A DNA stretch of 20,813 nt, from contig BFEA01000137.1 in NCBI GenBank assembly GCA_003427395.1, positions 2,775,859 to 2,796,671 of the forward strand. Reading direction: 5' to 3'. The stretch comes from Chara braunii (taxonomy: Eukaryota; Streptophyta; Charophyceae; Charales; Characeae). Each line of letters opens with the position of its first letter. Position 1 is the first letter of the stretch. The notes beneath the pieces are model-generated. The model searched no databases, was not told where the DNA came from, and was given only the letters and a program-made list of their open reading frames with translations. The position numbers were made by a program, and so were the translations under genes. Shown piece by piece: positions 1 to 7,387 of the stretch.

Positions 1-78
1 TGGCCAATCTGGGCCGTGACCAATCTGGGGTGTGGCCGAGACATCTCGGCCGTGGCCAATCTGGGGTGTGCATGGGCC
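1..78. repeat. Short tandem repeat with an 18-bp palindrome
   Basis: The block CCAATCTGGG occurs three times (near 4, 20 and 57), usually followed by GTGTG or CCGTG, giving a short degenerate tandem repeat. Between the second and third copies, GGCCGAGA (34-41) is followed after two bases by its exact reverse complement TCTCGGCC (44-51). No gene is recognisable. The repeat may continue left of the window. Confidence 0.7.
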
Positions 79-88
79 CGATACACCG

Positions 89-133
89 TTTTTTTTTTTT
101 TCTCTGCACGGCGTGGCTCATCGCTATCGGCCG

Positions 134-167
<34 letters not shown>

Positions 168-470
168 TTTTCTCCTTGCAGCCACGGCACGGCGTAGAAA
201 AAAAGAAAGAATCAAAAAAACCACAACCGCCTTTCCGAACTCCGCCCTGACACCACTGCCGGCCTTGAGTTACGAAGGCCTTTTCTAACTCAGGCCCTGA
301 CACCGTCGCCGAAGGCCTGTTTTTTGTGCCTTTAGGAACTCAAAACATGCCGCGTCCGCCGTTGTTTCTTTTTTTTTCCCCCCTTTGCCCTGGTTCTTCT
401 TCTTCTTCTTTTTTTTTTTTTTTTTTTTTCTTACACGAATTGCCCTTATGTGAACCCTCTATCCCGGCGG
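89..470. repeat. Low-complexity DNA: T-run, A-run, TTC run, small tandem repeat
   Basis: Contains a 13-T run (89-101), a 30-A run (134-163), a TTC run (about 393-408) and a further T-run (409-429). Between them a degenerate unit built on CCTGACACC recurs (about 246-256 and 295-305). It includes a small hairpin with arms GGCCTT (261-266) and AAGGCC (275-280). Short ORFs here only translate homopolymers and are not genes. Confidence 0.75.
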
Positions 471-511
471 TGGTAAGAGAACCGTCAGGATTGAGGGTTT
501 ATCTGTCGGGC

Positions 512-578
512 TGCTCCATCTATTGGTGGGGAGCGGCACCTGCTGGAAACCGGGTCCAGCCTCCCATTGATACATCTT
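512..578 (+). repeat. 67-bp dispersed repeat, copy 1 (inverted copy at 5514-5580)
   Basis: Aligned by eye with the reverse complement of 5514-5580, this stretch differs at about 9 of 67 positions; the best shared block is CTCCATCTATTGGTGGGGAG. Similarity stops quickly on both sides. The two copies face each other across about 5 kb. I do not recognise the family. One shared frame is open in both copies, but most differences change the amino acid, which argues against coding constraint. Confidence 0.7.
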
Positions 579-744
579 ATGACAGGAAGATCGCTGTTTG
601 TTGTTTCCTGCGGGTGTGGGTTTTTCCTTCTCAGACTCGAGTCTCCGTTGTCCCATGGAGCTGCTAGTGATTCCCCTTCATAATCTCGCTCGTGTTTCGT
701 TTATGACAATCTGGTCCCTAACATGGTATGTTTGATGTGTGCTG

Positions 745-776
745 GCTGCTCCCCCTTCTTCGCTTTTGACTGGCAG
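745..776 (+). promoter_or_regulatory. Probable 3' splice site before the GH17 exon
   Basis: A pyrimidine-rich tract (about 748-768) leads to CAG at 774-776. The next base begins the codon run V-G-N-N, where GH17 similarity starts. The codons upstream of 777 do not resemble the family. A GTATGT donor-like sequence lies only 51 nt upstream, at 726. It could delimit a very short intron, but the frame before it meets a stop at 681-683. I therefore favour an intron running further upstream. Confidence 0.55.
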
Positions 777-2183
777 GTTGGCAATAACCTTCTTTCACAA
801 GGCGACACTACGCTTGCAACCTCGCTGATTCCCGCAATGAAGAATTTACAGCTGGCTCTCGTTGCAGCTGGTCTAAGCGAGACCGTCAAACTCGTCACCC
901 CCATTAGTTTAGATGTCCTCACCGGGGGGTATAATCCCCCCAGCAGTGGGGCATTTAGCGAGTCGTCCCTGCCCGTAATAACCCCACTGCTGGAGTTTCT
1001 AAATTCAACAGGCTCCAGTTTCATGGTGGATGCCTTCCCATTTTTCGCCGCCAAGGACCCAGCGCAAGGGGTCGACCTCTCTTTCGCCTTGGGCGCTGCA
1101 GAAGCAGCCCCGNTGGTCGACAGCGCCCTGACATACACGAACGCGATGGACATGATGGTGGATGCCGTGGCCTACGCCATTGGGAAGCAGGGGTTCTCTA
1201 TGGTNCNGATCTCGATCGGGTCGACCGGGTGGCCAACGCAGGGAGACGCGATCGCGACCGTGGCCAACGCCGAGAAGTTCAACAAGAACCTGGTCGGGAA
1301 TCTGGTCAGTGGGAGGGGGACACCAAGGCTTCCAGGAGTTTCCATGCAAGCCTACATCTTCGAGTTGCTGGACGAAGACAACAAGAGTTGGGGCCCATCA
1401 GAGACCGACCTCTTCGATCGTCATTGGGGTATTTTTGACTTGGTGGGAATAGCCAAGTACGAAATTTATTTGTCAGCCCCCGTTGCTGCTGCCAGTCCAT
1501 CACATGCAACCCCAACTCCACCTACCACCCCTGTCGACTCCACAGCTCAACCTTCCGCCCCCTCTCTTTCCATCACTCCACCTCCTGTGGACTCTACACC
1601 TCCACCTGCAAACCCCTCTGCTCCCGTTAGTACCCCCCCTGCAGACCCCTCTGCTCCAGCACTTGTACCTGCAGACCCCTCTGTTCCCGTTACCCCCCCT
1701 GCAAACCCCTCTGCTTCCGCAGTCGTACCTGTAGTAGTCTCCTCTGCTCCCATTAGTACCCCGCCTGCGAACCCCTCTGCTCCAGCACTTGTACCTGCCG
1801 ACTCCTCTGTTACCACTACTCCACCTGCAACCCCCTCTGCTGCCTCAAATGCCACTAACCCTCCTACGATTGACCCCTCTTGCGTTCCGGGCAATCCGGC
1901 AATTGCGCAAACTGGAGGTGCGGGGACTTACTGCGTCGCCAATGACTGTGCAGCGGAGAGCGTGTTATTAGATGGGCTTAACTGGGTGTGCGAGACCACG
2001 GACTGCAGCCCCATTAACCCCGGAGGAACCTGCTTCGAACCCAACACTACTGTGGCACACGCTTCCTGGGCCTTCAACTTAAAATATGTGAGCGCTTTGA
2101 GAGACAAAGGGCAATGCTACTTTGGTGGGAGCGGCTTGATCGTGGATGTGAACCCATCTGTGGGGACCTGCACTTATGGGTGA
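777..2183 (+). CDS. GH17 (glucan endo-1,3-beta-glucosidase-like) with X8/CBM43 domain, 3' exon; catalytic Glu residues replaced
   Basis: Seen: a GH17 C-terminal half at about 777-1470 (LIPAMKNLQLAL, PPSSGAF, YIFELLDEDNK, HWGIF), a Pro/Ser/Ala linker at about 1480-1890 built from repeats of the type PANPSAP, and an X8/CBM43 domain at about 1925-2180. The X8 domain has its six usual cysteines and the motifs DCSPI, GGTCF and HASWAFN. It ends at a TGA in the usual place after the last X8 cysteine. Known: GH17-X8 proteins are secreted or GPI-anchored cell-wall proteins acting on or binding callose. Odd: the family proton-donor motif VGNE reads VGNN (codon 786-788), and the nucleophile motif SETGWP reads GSTGWP (codon 1221-1223). 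Hydrolase activity is therefore unlikely, while glucan binding may persist. The N-terminal half of GH17 and the signal peptide are not found upstream and may lie in exons outside the window. Three codons contain N. No GPI-signal-like hydrophobic tail follows X8. Confidence 0.85.
   Translation, partial: VGNNLLSQGDTTLATSLIPAMKNLQLALVAAGLSETVKLVTPISLDVLTGGYNPPSSGAFSESSLPVITPLLEFLNSTGSSFMVDAFPFFAAKDPAQGVDLSFALGAAEAAPXVDSALTYTNAMDMMVDAVAYAIGKQGFSMXXISIGSTGWPTQGDAIATVANAEKFNKNLVGNLVSGRGTPRLPGVSMQAYIFELLDEDNKSWGPSETDLFDRHWGIFDLVGIAKYEIYLSAPVAAASPSHATPTPPTTPVDSTAQPSAPSLSITPPPVDSTPPPANPSAPVSTPPADPSAPALVPADPSVPVTPPANPSASAVVPVVVSSAPISTPPANPSAPALVPADSSVTTTPPATPSAASNATNPPTIDPSCVPGNPAIAQTGGAGTYCVANDCAAESVLLDGLNWVCETTDCSPINPGGTCFEPNTTVAHASWAFNLKYVSALRDKGQCYFGGSGLIVDVNPSVGTCTYG
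1600..1850 (+). repeat. Minisatellite coding the Pro-rich linker
   Basis: Short direct repeats of CAAACCCCTCTGCTCC and variants (for example near 1608, 1700 and 1768) encode PANPSAP and PADPSAP units. Longer blocks containing CCAGCACTTGTACCTGC appear near 1655 and 1782. Such linkers expand and contract by slippage. Length differences between relatives should sit here rather than in the two domains. Confidence 0.7.
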
Positions 2184-2610
2184 AGAAGCTGTACAGACAC
2201 AATGGCATCTAGGTTGGGAGCCAAAAGGGGTGGGGCCCGTGGCAGGGAAGGGGGTAAGTAAAATATTGAATCGGTCCAAATGTACCTGGTCAATTCTCTG
2301 TCCAGATACGTGTCGAATGTTGTGTACGGGAGCCAGGCCCATGGCTATTTTGCTGGGAGTGGCTTGATCGTCCATGTGAACCCATCTGCCAGTACCTGCA
2401 CTTATGGGTGAAGCTTTACAGACACAATGTCATCTAGGTTGGGACCGAAAAGGGGTGGGGGCGGCCGCAGCAGTGAAGGGGGTTTAGTAATTACAATGTA
2501 GTGAGGGGTAAATTGAGGTCCCAAAACATTCAAAGTATTGAGTCAGTCCAAATGTACCTGGTCCGTTTTCTGTCCATATACATGTAGAATCTTGTGTATT
2601 GGGCCCCATT
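2084..2610 (+). repeat. Tandem duplication of the gene's last coding segment plus 3' flank
   Basis: Unit A starts at 2084 (ATATGTG, inside the X8 domain) and includes the last X8 codons, the TGA at 2181-2183 and about 120 bp of 3' flank. Unit B starts at 2306 (ATACGTG) and repeats the same order, including GGCTTGATCG, ACCTGCACTTATGGGTGA, ACAGACACAAT and CCAAATGTACCTGGT. Unit C starts near 2578 and decays after about 35 bp. The A-to-B offset is 222 bp, and B is longer by an insertion near 2480-2540. Confidence 0.85.
2306..2411 (+). pseudogene. Duplicated X8 C-terminal fragment (possible former alternative last exon)
   Basis: In the frame ending at the TGA 2409-2411, the translation runs YVSNVV, then YFAGSGLIV, then NPSASTCTYG. 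This parallels the real X8 end (YVSALR, YFGGSGLIV, NPSVGTCTYG). It is preceded by an AG at 2304-2305 after a mildly pyrimidine-rich stretch, so it could once have been a duplicated last exon. One of the X8 cysteines (QC before YF) is replaced (HG). It lies after the gene's own stop and is probably not translated. Confidence 0.6.
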
Positions 2611-3119
2611 GCTCTGGCTTGGATATTACAATGTGTACATTGGACTGATTAAAGTCCATCCTGCATGTAACTTCCCCCCCCCCACCCACCAGAACTACGC
2701 TGTATTCTTCTCTCGAGGCACTATGCTTGCAGGGGTCCCCTCTATATAGTCCCCTCTAAGTAGTCTAGTAAAAAAGAATTTAGAGGGGACTACATAGAGT
2801 AGTGGTAGGAACTAGGAAGGTTGCCGTAGTGAAAGGCAAAAATAATTTCAGAGAAGAATATAGTGTAATAAAAAAAAAATAATAATAATAATGAAAAAAC
2901 AAACAAACAAAGATCTTTCATCATAATTATTATCTGTCACTCGAGTGTTTTTTTTTTTTTCATTCGATTGTCGCATACTATGCCTAGTTTGCGCATTTAT
3001 ACAAGATTTCAGTTCTTTAAATTTATGAAAAATTAGCAGAAAATAACTCATCAAACCCATGGTTTCAACTTGTCAAGAACACTAAGCTGAGCGCCCGCGG
3101 TGCAGGCGGTGCGGGCTAC
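2611..3119. other. Intergenic, AT-rich; no gene seen
   Basis: Apart from the hairpin at 2740-2799, this stretch holds an AAT run (about 2878-2893), an AAAC run near 2897-2910, a T-run at 2948-2960 and a short C-run near 2676. No ORF resembles a protein family known to me. Confidence 0.7.
2740..2799. repeat. 20-bp stem inverted repeat with 20-nt loop
   Basis: CTCTATATAGTCCCCTCTAA (2740-2759) pairs with 2780-2799 over 20 positions with one mismatch. The inner 12 pairs are perfect and the loop is 20 nt. The left arm also contains a local direct repeat of GTCCCCTCTA (2735 and 2749). Arm length and loop fit a small transposon terminus pair, a collapsed MITE or a miRNA-like precursor; the sequence alone does not choose. 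It lies about 330 bp downstream of the last X8 fragment. Confidence 0.85.
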
Positions 3120-3642
3120 ACTATCCGTCAAAGTACTTACACAGACTCAAATGGACTTCTTTTTCTTCAAAGTTAAGAACATCTTTTTTTAAGTTTTTTT
3201 TTTTTCAAGTTACCTTGGGGGGAGGGGGGGGGGCGGGTCAGACTTGGATCTGTATCTTGCTTCACCACACACAAACGCCACCTAAGCTTGCTTTCACATC
3301 CAAAAAAAATGTACATGTATGTTTACAGATTGCAAAACTTTACTTTCATGCGCATTTCTTAAACTCAAACAATATATTCTAATAAATATTTCAGATTATC
3401 CTTTTTTTTTTTTTTTCCCAAGTAGTAGAGGCCCGCCCCCCTCCAACACACACACACATTGGACTTGAGTCGGTATTTTGCTTCACCAAATCCAAAACCT
3501 GCAACCGGCTACTATGAAATGTGCATAAACATTTCTTTTTCTAGTAGAACTTGTAAAAGTTAAAAATATACTTTTCTTCAAGTCACGTCGGACTTGGATC
3601 CCTACTTTGCTTCGCCACACAAAAAACCCGCACAGCGCCCAC
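3120..3642 (+). repeat. Degenerate satellite-like repeat, left block
   Basis: A unit built on GGACTTGGATC, then CTTCACCACACACAAAA, then a CTAAGAAATGCACATAAACATTTTT-like segment and a T-rich TTCTTCAAGTT tail recurs. Cores start near 3240, 3461 and 3590, with a weaker one near 3145. Spacing is irregular (221 and 129 bp). The last unit breaks off at CACTAAG near 3642 and seems to resume at 5674. There is no coding potential. Confidence 0.7.
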
Positions 3643-3775
3643 TAAGCCGGCCTACCGCGGAGTTCGAAGTTCCCTATCTTCCGGCTAACTTTGTCCTGGT
3701 CTCGAGTGACCCCCTTGTCCGCCCCCTCACCCGCCCCTGCCACAGCGTCCACCCCGTTCCGCCCTCTCCAACTTC

Positions 3776-3862
3776 GTCGCTTCATCTGCCCCCTTGACCC
3801 CCTTCACCCCCTGTGCCCCCCCCTTCCCCCCTCCCCCCCTTCTCCCCCCCACCCCTTCTGTC
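3776..3862 (+). repeat. C-rich polypyrimidine tract
   Basis: About 85 bases of almost pure C and T with many runs of four or more C. The minus strand is correspondingly G-rich and could form G-quadruplex or triplex structures. It lies near the 5' end of the candidate insertion. It translates only to low-complexity Pro/Leu/Ser. Confidence 0.75.
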
Positions 3863-3869
3863 TTAGTCA

Positions 3870-4640
3870 GGGGCATCGCTGATGAGGTGCAAGACGCCAG
3901 GAACATCCCCGGTAATACCAGAGTGGGGATCGAGGGATAGCTTCAACTGAAACATGGACAAACTGCAACGATGGCGGACAAGAGAAGGCACAAGACCCAG
4001 GCCAATCGAAGGGAGCAGACAGTATGGACGTTTCCCCAGACACACACGTGGCTGACCGGGGCACACTGTGAATATATCTCCTTCTGATACTCGATTGCCA
4101 ATGGCTAAAGCAGCGCTGGTTGACACACAAGTAGTAGAGCCATGAGAGAGAGACATTGCCACCTCATAATGCTTCGACAGGGATTTCTACCTCAAGGACA
4201 CCCTGGGAAGGGGAGAGATGCATTCCACAATGCATAGGATCTTCCTTTCAAGAGCTGTCGGGGTTCGTCTCTCCGGCAATAAGAACAATAGTTTAGATGT
4301 TGACAGAATAGCTAAAGCAATACGGGGCACTTGGGGGCTGCAGACACCTGGGATAGTGGCCCGTCGTTGGCAACAGTGGGAGAAGCATAGGATTCGTGAA
4401 AACCTAACAAAACAAATTGTTAGTTTGCACGAAATCTATTCAAGATTATGATAGTACGTTTTTCAGGTCTCCTCCAGGAACAAAATTCTACGTGAAGTGA
4501 AACATCCACAAAAAAAAGAACAAAGAATTGATTTTTCAGAACTACTGGAGGGGGCGAGGAAAAAAACGGGTTTTTTCATACAAAATCACAACCAGGTGAA
4601 GCACCGTAGGTTCAAGAACTCAAATATCCTGATCTTTTGT
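3870..4640. other. Mixed-composition segment, no recognised gene
   Basis: This part of the candidate insertion is less AT-rich than its surroundings, but no frame stays open for long. One plus-strand ORF (4218-4451, 77 aa) contains a basic helix-like stretch, WQQWEKHRIRENLTKQIVSL, that I cannot assign to a family. A 7-bp hairpin (CTAACAA 4404-4410 with TTGTTAG 4417-4423) falls inside it. I do not call it a gene; it could be an exon remnant. Confidence 0.5.
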
Positions 4641-4658
4641 TATAAAAAAAAAATGTGT

Positions 4659-4672
4659 TTATAGTCCTATAA
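4659..4672. repeat. AT hairpin 1 of 4, GTC apex
   Basis: TTATAG (4659-4664) and CTATAA (4667-4672) are reverse complements around TC, so the sequence is TTATAGTCCTATAA. The same TTATAGTC core recurs at 4945, 5009 and 5132, each time followed by a matching right arm. Confidence 0.7.
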
Positions 4673-4940
4673 GATGTGTAGCACGATGAATTTATTCGGG
4701 GGGTTTTCGAACATGCAAACATATTCTCTTGTTCGTGAATACGTTCGCTTGAACATGGTTTCCCATACATGGGCGAATATACGATTTTTTATTATTTGTT
4801 TTAATTTTTTTCCCTATATTTTTATTTTAAACTCGCGTTTGGCTAAGAATTTCAAGGTGTCTCCGAGGAAAAAGTTGTTTGTATTCTTATTTTAAATGAC
4901 ATATATTTTTTGATAAGGGTTTTATTGTTAAGTTCAAAAG

Positions 4941-4966
4941 TGATTTATAGTCAGTCCTATAAATTA
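4941..4966. repeat. AT hairpin 2 of 4, GTC apex
   Basis: ATTTATAG (4943-4950) pairs perfectly with CTATAAAT (4957-4964) around TCAGTC. The stem extends to ten pairs if a G-T wobble is allowed. Confidence 0.75.
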
Positions 4967-5002
4967 TTTTGTGCAGAGTTTGGCTTTTACCTAACTGCGG
5001 AA

Positions 5003-5028
5003 ACTCACTTATAGTCTTATAAATGAGT
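5003..5028. repeat. AT hairpin 3 of 4, GTC apex
   Basis: ACTCA (5003-5007) and TTATA (5009-5013) pair with TATAA (5018-5022) and TGAGT (5024-5028). There is one C/A mismatch, and the apex is GTCT. The outer ACTCA/TGAGT arms are specific to this copy, yet still complementary. Confidence 0.75.
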
Positions 5029-5131
5029 ATTCACCAAAACACGTTTTTTTTACATCTTTCAAGTTTGCCTTGTCATCCTTAAAAATTACCCTGTTTGAAC
5101 TCTGTTTTTTTGTCAATCTTCTTAGAATGAC

Positions 5132-5145
5132 TTATAGTCATATAA
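5132..5145. repeat. AT hairpin 4 of 4, GTC apex
   Basis: TTATA (5132-5136) pairs with TATAA (5141-5145) around GTCA. This is the shortest member of the set and on its own could be chance. Confidence 0.55.
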
Positions 5146-5513
5146 AAACATTTTGCAAGGAAGGGTTTTCTTGCACATTTTGAGGAACGCTAGACTTTTC
5201 ACCTGATTTTGCCTCCTTTATCGCAAAACGATAAAAAACTCTTTCTTTTTGTGTAAGAAATAACAGTTTGACTTTTACTTTTTCATTCTATAAGAAATGT
5301 TAGTTTTTTTTCCGATTGTGAGGTTTTCACAAATCCCCTGTTGAGAGTAGATTCATGTTAGAAAGAAAGGGTGGGCGGGTTCCCGGGGGGCACTTGGTCA
5401 TCTGTAAGTAAGAGTTAATCAATGGGATTGGGAGACATGCAACCCAGAGGGATAGAGAGAAACTCCGGAGTGACAGCCTCATGACCAGATGCCTGAACGC
5501 TCATTGTACTGCA
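5146..5513. other. AT-rich intergenic stretch, nothing recognised
   Basis: T-rich DNA with homopolymer runs and a short GC-rich patch near 5370-5395. No gene-like ORF and no structured RNA were recognised. Confidence 0.6.
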
Positions 5514-5580
5514 AAGTTGTATGTGTGGGACGCTGGACCCGTTTTCCAGTAGGTGCTGCTCCCCACCAATAGATGGAGCC
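5514..5580 (-). repeat. 67-bp dispersed repeat, copy 2 (inverted relative to 512-578)
   Basis: The reverse complement of this segment matches 512-578 at about 87% by eye. It abuts a strong hairpin (5585-5633) immediately to the right. The left copy has no equivalent hairpin beside it. Confidence 0.7.
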
Positions 5581-5584
5581 TCAT

Positions 5585-5633
5585 GGGTGGTGCTAGGGGT
5601 GCCTGATCTTATCAGCGCTCCTAGCATCTACCC
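5585..5633. repeat. 49-nt hairpin with GATCTTATC apex
   Basis: GGGT (5585-5588) plus GGTGCTAGG (5589-5597) pairs with CCTAGCATC (5620-5628) plus ACCC (5630-5633), with one bulged T and one G-T wobble. The inner stem CTGAT (5603-5607) / ATCAG (5611-5615) closes on CTT. The apex ATCTTAT matches the core of the hairpin array at 16.6-17.5 kb. Confidence 0.8.
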
Positions 5634-5673
5634 AGGATGTGTTTTGATAATAATAATTAAAAAAAAAAAAAAA

Positions 5674-6024
5674 ATGCGCATAAACTTTTTTTATTTTAAT
5701 ATATAGTTTAGAATATCCATTCCCTTTTTTTTCTTCAAGTTGTTGAGATCGGACTTGGATCCATATCTTCCTTCACCACACACAAAATCCACACCTTGGC
5801 TGCTAAGAAGTGCACATGAACATTTTTAGTAATAAAGAGTTAAGAATATCCATTCTAATATTTTTTTTTTAGTTGTGGTGGGACCCTCCCCCTCTACACC
5901 CCGCTCCCCCACACTGGACTTGGATCCATATCTTACTTCACCACACACAAAACTTGTACAGCAGCCTCTAAGAAATGCACAAAACATTTTTTTTTCCTTT
6001 AACTAGTTAAAAATCTGAACATTG
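5674..6024 (+). repeat. Degenerate satellite-like repeat, right block
   Basis: Two further cores of the satellite family, at 5751 (GGACTTGGATCCATATCTT) and 5916, are about 165 bp apart. Each is followed by CTTCACCACACACAAAA and the CTAAGAA-GCAC-AACATTTTT segment. The block starts in the middle of a unit after the poly(A) run and ends about where retroelement similarity begins. Confidence 0.75.
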
Positions 6025-6031
6025 CAGGCCC

Positions 6032-7387
6032 ATGGACTTCATTTTGATCTTTCTAGGAGAAATATTTAAAGTTGCATACCACAGCGAACATCGCGGTCCT
6101 TCACGCTTGCTTGTTCGTGCGAACGACTCGCGAAATGGTGGGGGTCGCGGGGGTGGTTGGAATGGTAAAGGGGGTCAGAACCAAGGTGGTCGAGGTGGCC
6201 AGGAGGGGGGCCAAGGGTATGGGAGGCCCCGCTTTGATTAGCGAAACGCCACCTGCTAGCATTGTGGTGAAATAGGCCACACTATACGGTTCTGCCAACG
6301 GCGACGAGATGATGAGTTGGCGGGGTTGGTTTCCTCTTGCATGAACGGGGACATATATGATAAGTGGGGGGATCATATCGACCCCAGGACCCCGGGAGGA
6401 ATCAGGCAAGAGGCTCTTAGGCGAGCAGCGGCAGGGCCATCGGCACCCCCGACCATGTTCAGGATGTGGCAGGAAAAGGAAGAGCCGACCATAAGAGTTG
6501 AGGAGATTGTGGGGGATAGTGAGGAGGTCACTCAACGACTAAAGGCGGGGACTACAAGGGAGGAGACAATAGTCGTTGAGTCGGATGACGAGGGGCGGGA
6601 AGATGAAGGAGAGTCGGTCATGGTCATCCTGGGGAAGATGGAAGATCTGTTGGAAAAGGTGGGAAGGTACCAGCGGAAGCTGCAGACCCTGTGTAAAAAA
6701 GNCCGAGAGTGGGAGACCAACCTGCCTGAGGTCTTCCTTTACGATTCCGGACCTGAGCCTTCGTCAGGGCGGCAGGGGTGTCCAAGAATTGTGACCGTGG
6801 GGACGGGCCCTAGGTCGGGTATGACCTATAGGCCCCCCACGTCGCATGGGAGGGTGCCACAGGCGGCACGGACCAGGAGCCAAAACAAGGTCGGGCCTAG
6901 CCAAGAGCCCAACCAAGCACCCAGTCAGGCACCCCCTCGAAAGGGGCCCGAGCCAGGGCGTAGGGAGGAGGTGGTGGAAGTCCCGGAGGAAGAGGATGAG
7001 GGTGACGATGAAAAGGATGAGAGGCTCCGGCAATAGGAGGATCAGCGAGCGGAGCTAAGGGCCAAAAAGAGAGGAGCCCGGGAGGAAGCCGAGCCAAGCC
7101 TGCCCGACATCGTACCCAAGAGAAAGAAGTACGNGGTCTGGATGGAGGAAGGCTTCGATATGGAGTGGATGGTGGACAGGCTCCTGGAGGGCCATAATGA
7201 TCTAATGAATCTGAAGGACATCTTAGCGTCAGCCCCAAGGCTCCGAGGTGAATTGAAAGGGCGTCTCTCGAGGAGGTTGGTACCCAATGTNCATCTGAGN
7301 ACGATCCTGCCGAGGGAGGTAGAGTGGATTGAGGCACGAACTAGGATGGATTGGAAGTGTGTGGCGTGCGGACAAGGGATCTGGTGA
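6032..7387 (+). pseudogene. gag: Gag C-terminal part with CCHC zinc knuckle, and pre-protease spacer
   Basis: One frame can be followed throughout. A Gly/Arg/Asn-rich stretch (about 6120-6235) precedes a zinc knuckle of the C-x2-C-x4-H-x4-C type (Cys 6254 and 6263, His 6278, Cys 6293), which binds RNA during packaging in this class. It is followed by a long charged, acidic spacer and by the segment MVDRLLEGHNDLMNLKDIL just before protease. In-frame TAG codons occur at 6239-6241, 6257-6259 (inside the knuckle) and 7034-7036, so it cannot be translated normally. There is no capsid domain between here and the satellite repeats. The frame runs out at a TGA (7385-7387) because of a frameshift into the protease frame. 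Confidence 0.75.

Larger units (their letters stand above)
3643..5674 (+). mobile_element. Candidate 2-kb insertion ending in poly(A), splitting a satellite unit
   Basis: The satellite unit starting at 3590 stops at CACTAAG (3642). The missing continuation, an ATGCGCATAAAC block then T-rich DNA, starts at 5674 directly after a run of 16 A. In intact copies (5751, 5916) the two parts are adjacent. The intervening 2.03 kb ends in poly(A), as non-LTR retrotransposition products do. I found no reverse transcriptase or recognisable gene inside and no clear target-site duplication. A recombination junction is the alternative. Confidence 0.4.

Noticed and set aside
16-288. 90-aa ORF over the A-run
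   Set aside because: The protein is mostly Phe and Lys runs from homopolymers; no gene.
326-667. 113-aa ORF over the T-run and the 67-bp repeat
   Set aside because: Ser/Phe runs from simple repeats. The shared repeat differs mainly at amino-acid-changing sites, so it does not look coding.
723-776. ATG at 723 as the start of the GH17 protein
   Set aside because: The first 18 codons do not resemble a signal peptide or GH17, and a good splice acceptor ends at 776 where similarity begins.
1547-1894. Minus-strand 115-aa ORF opposite the Pro-rich linker
   Set aside because: Shadow of the repetitive coding linker on the plus strand.
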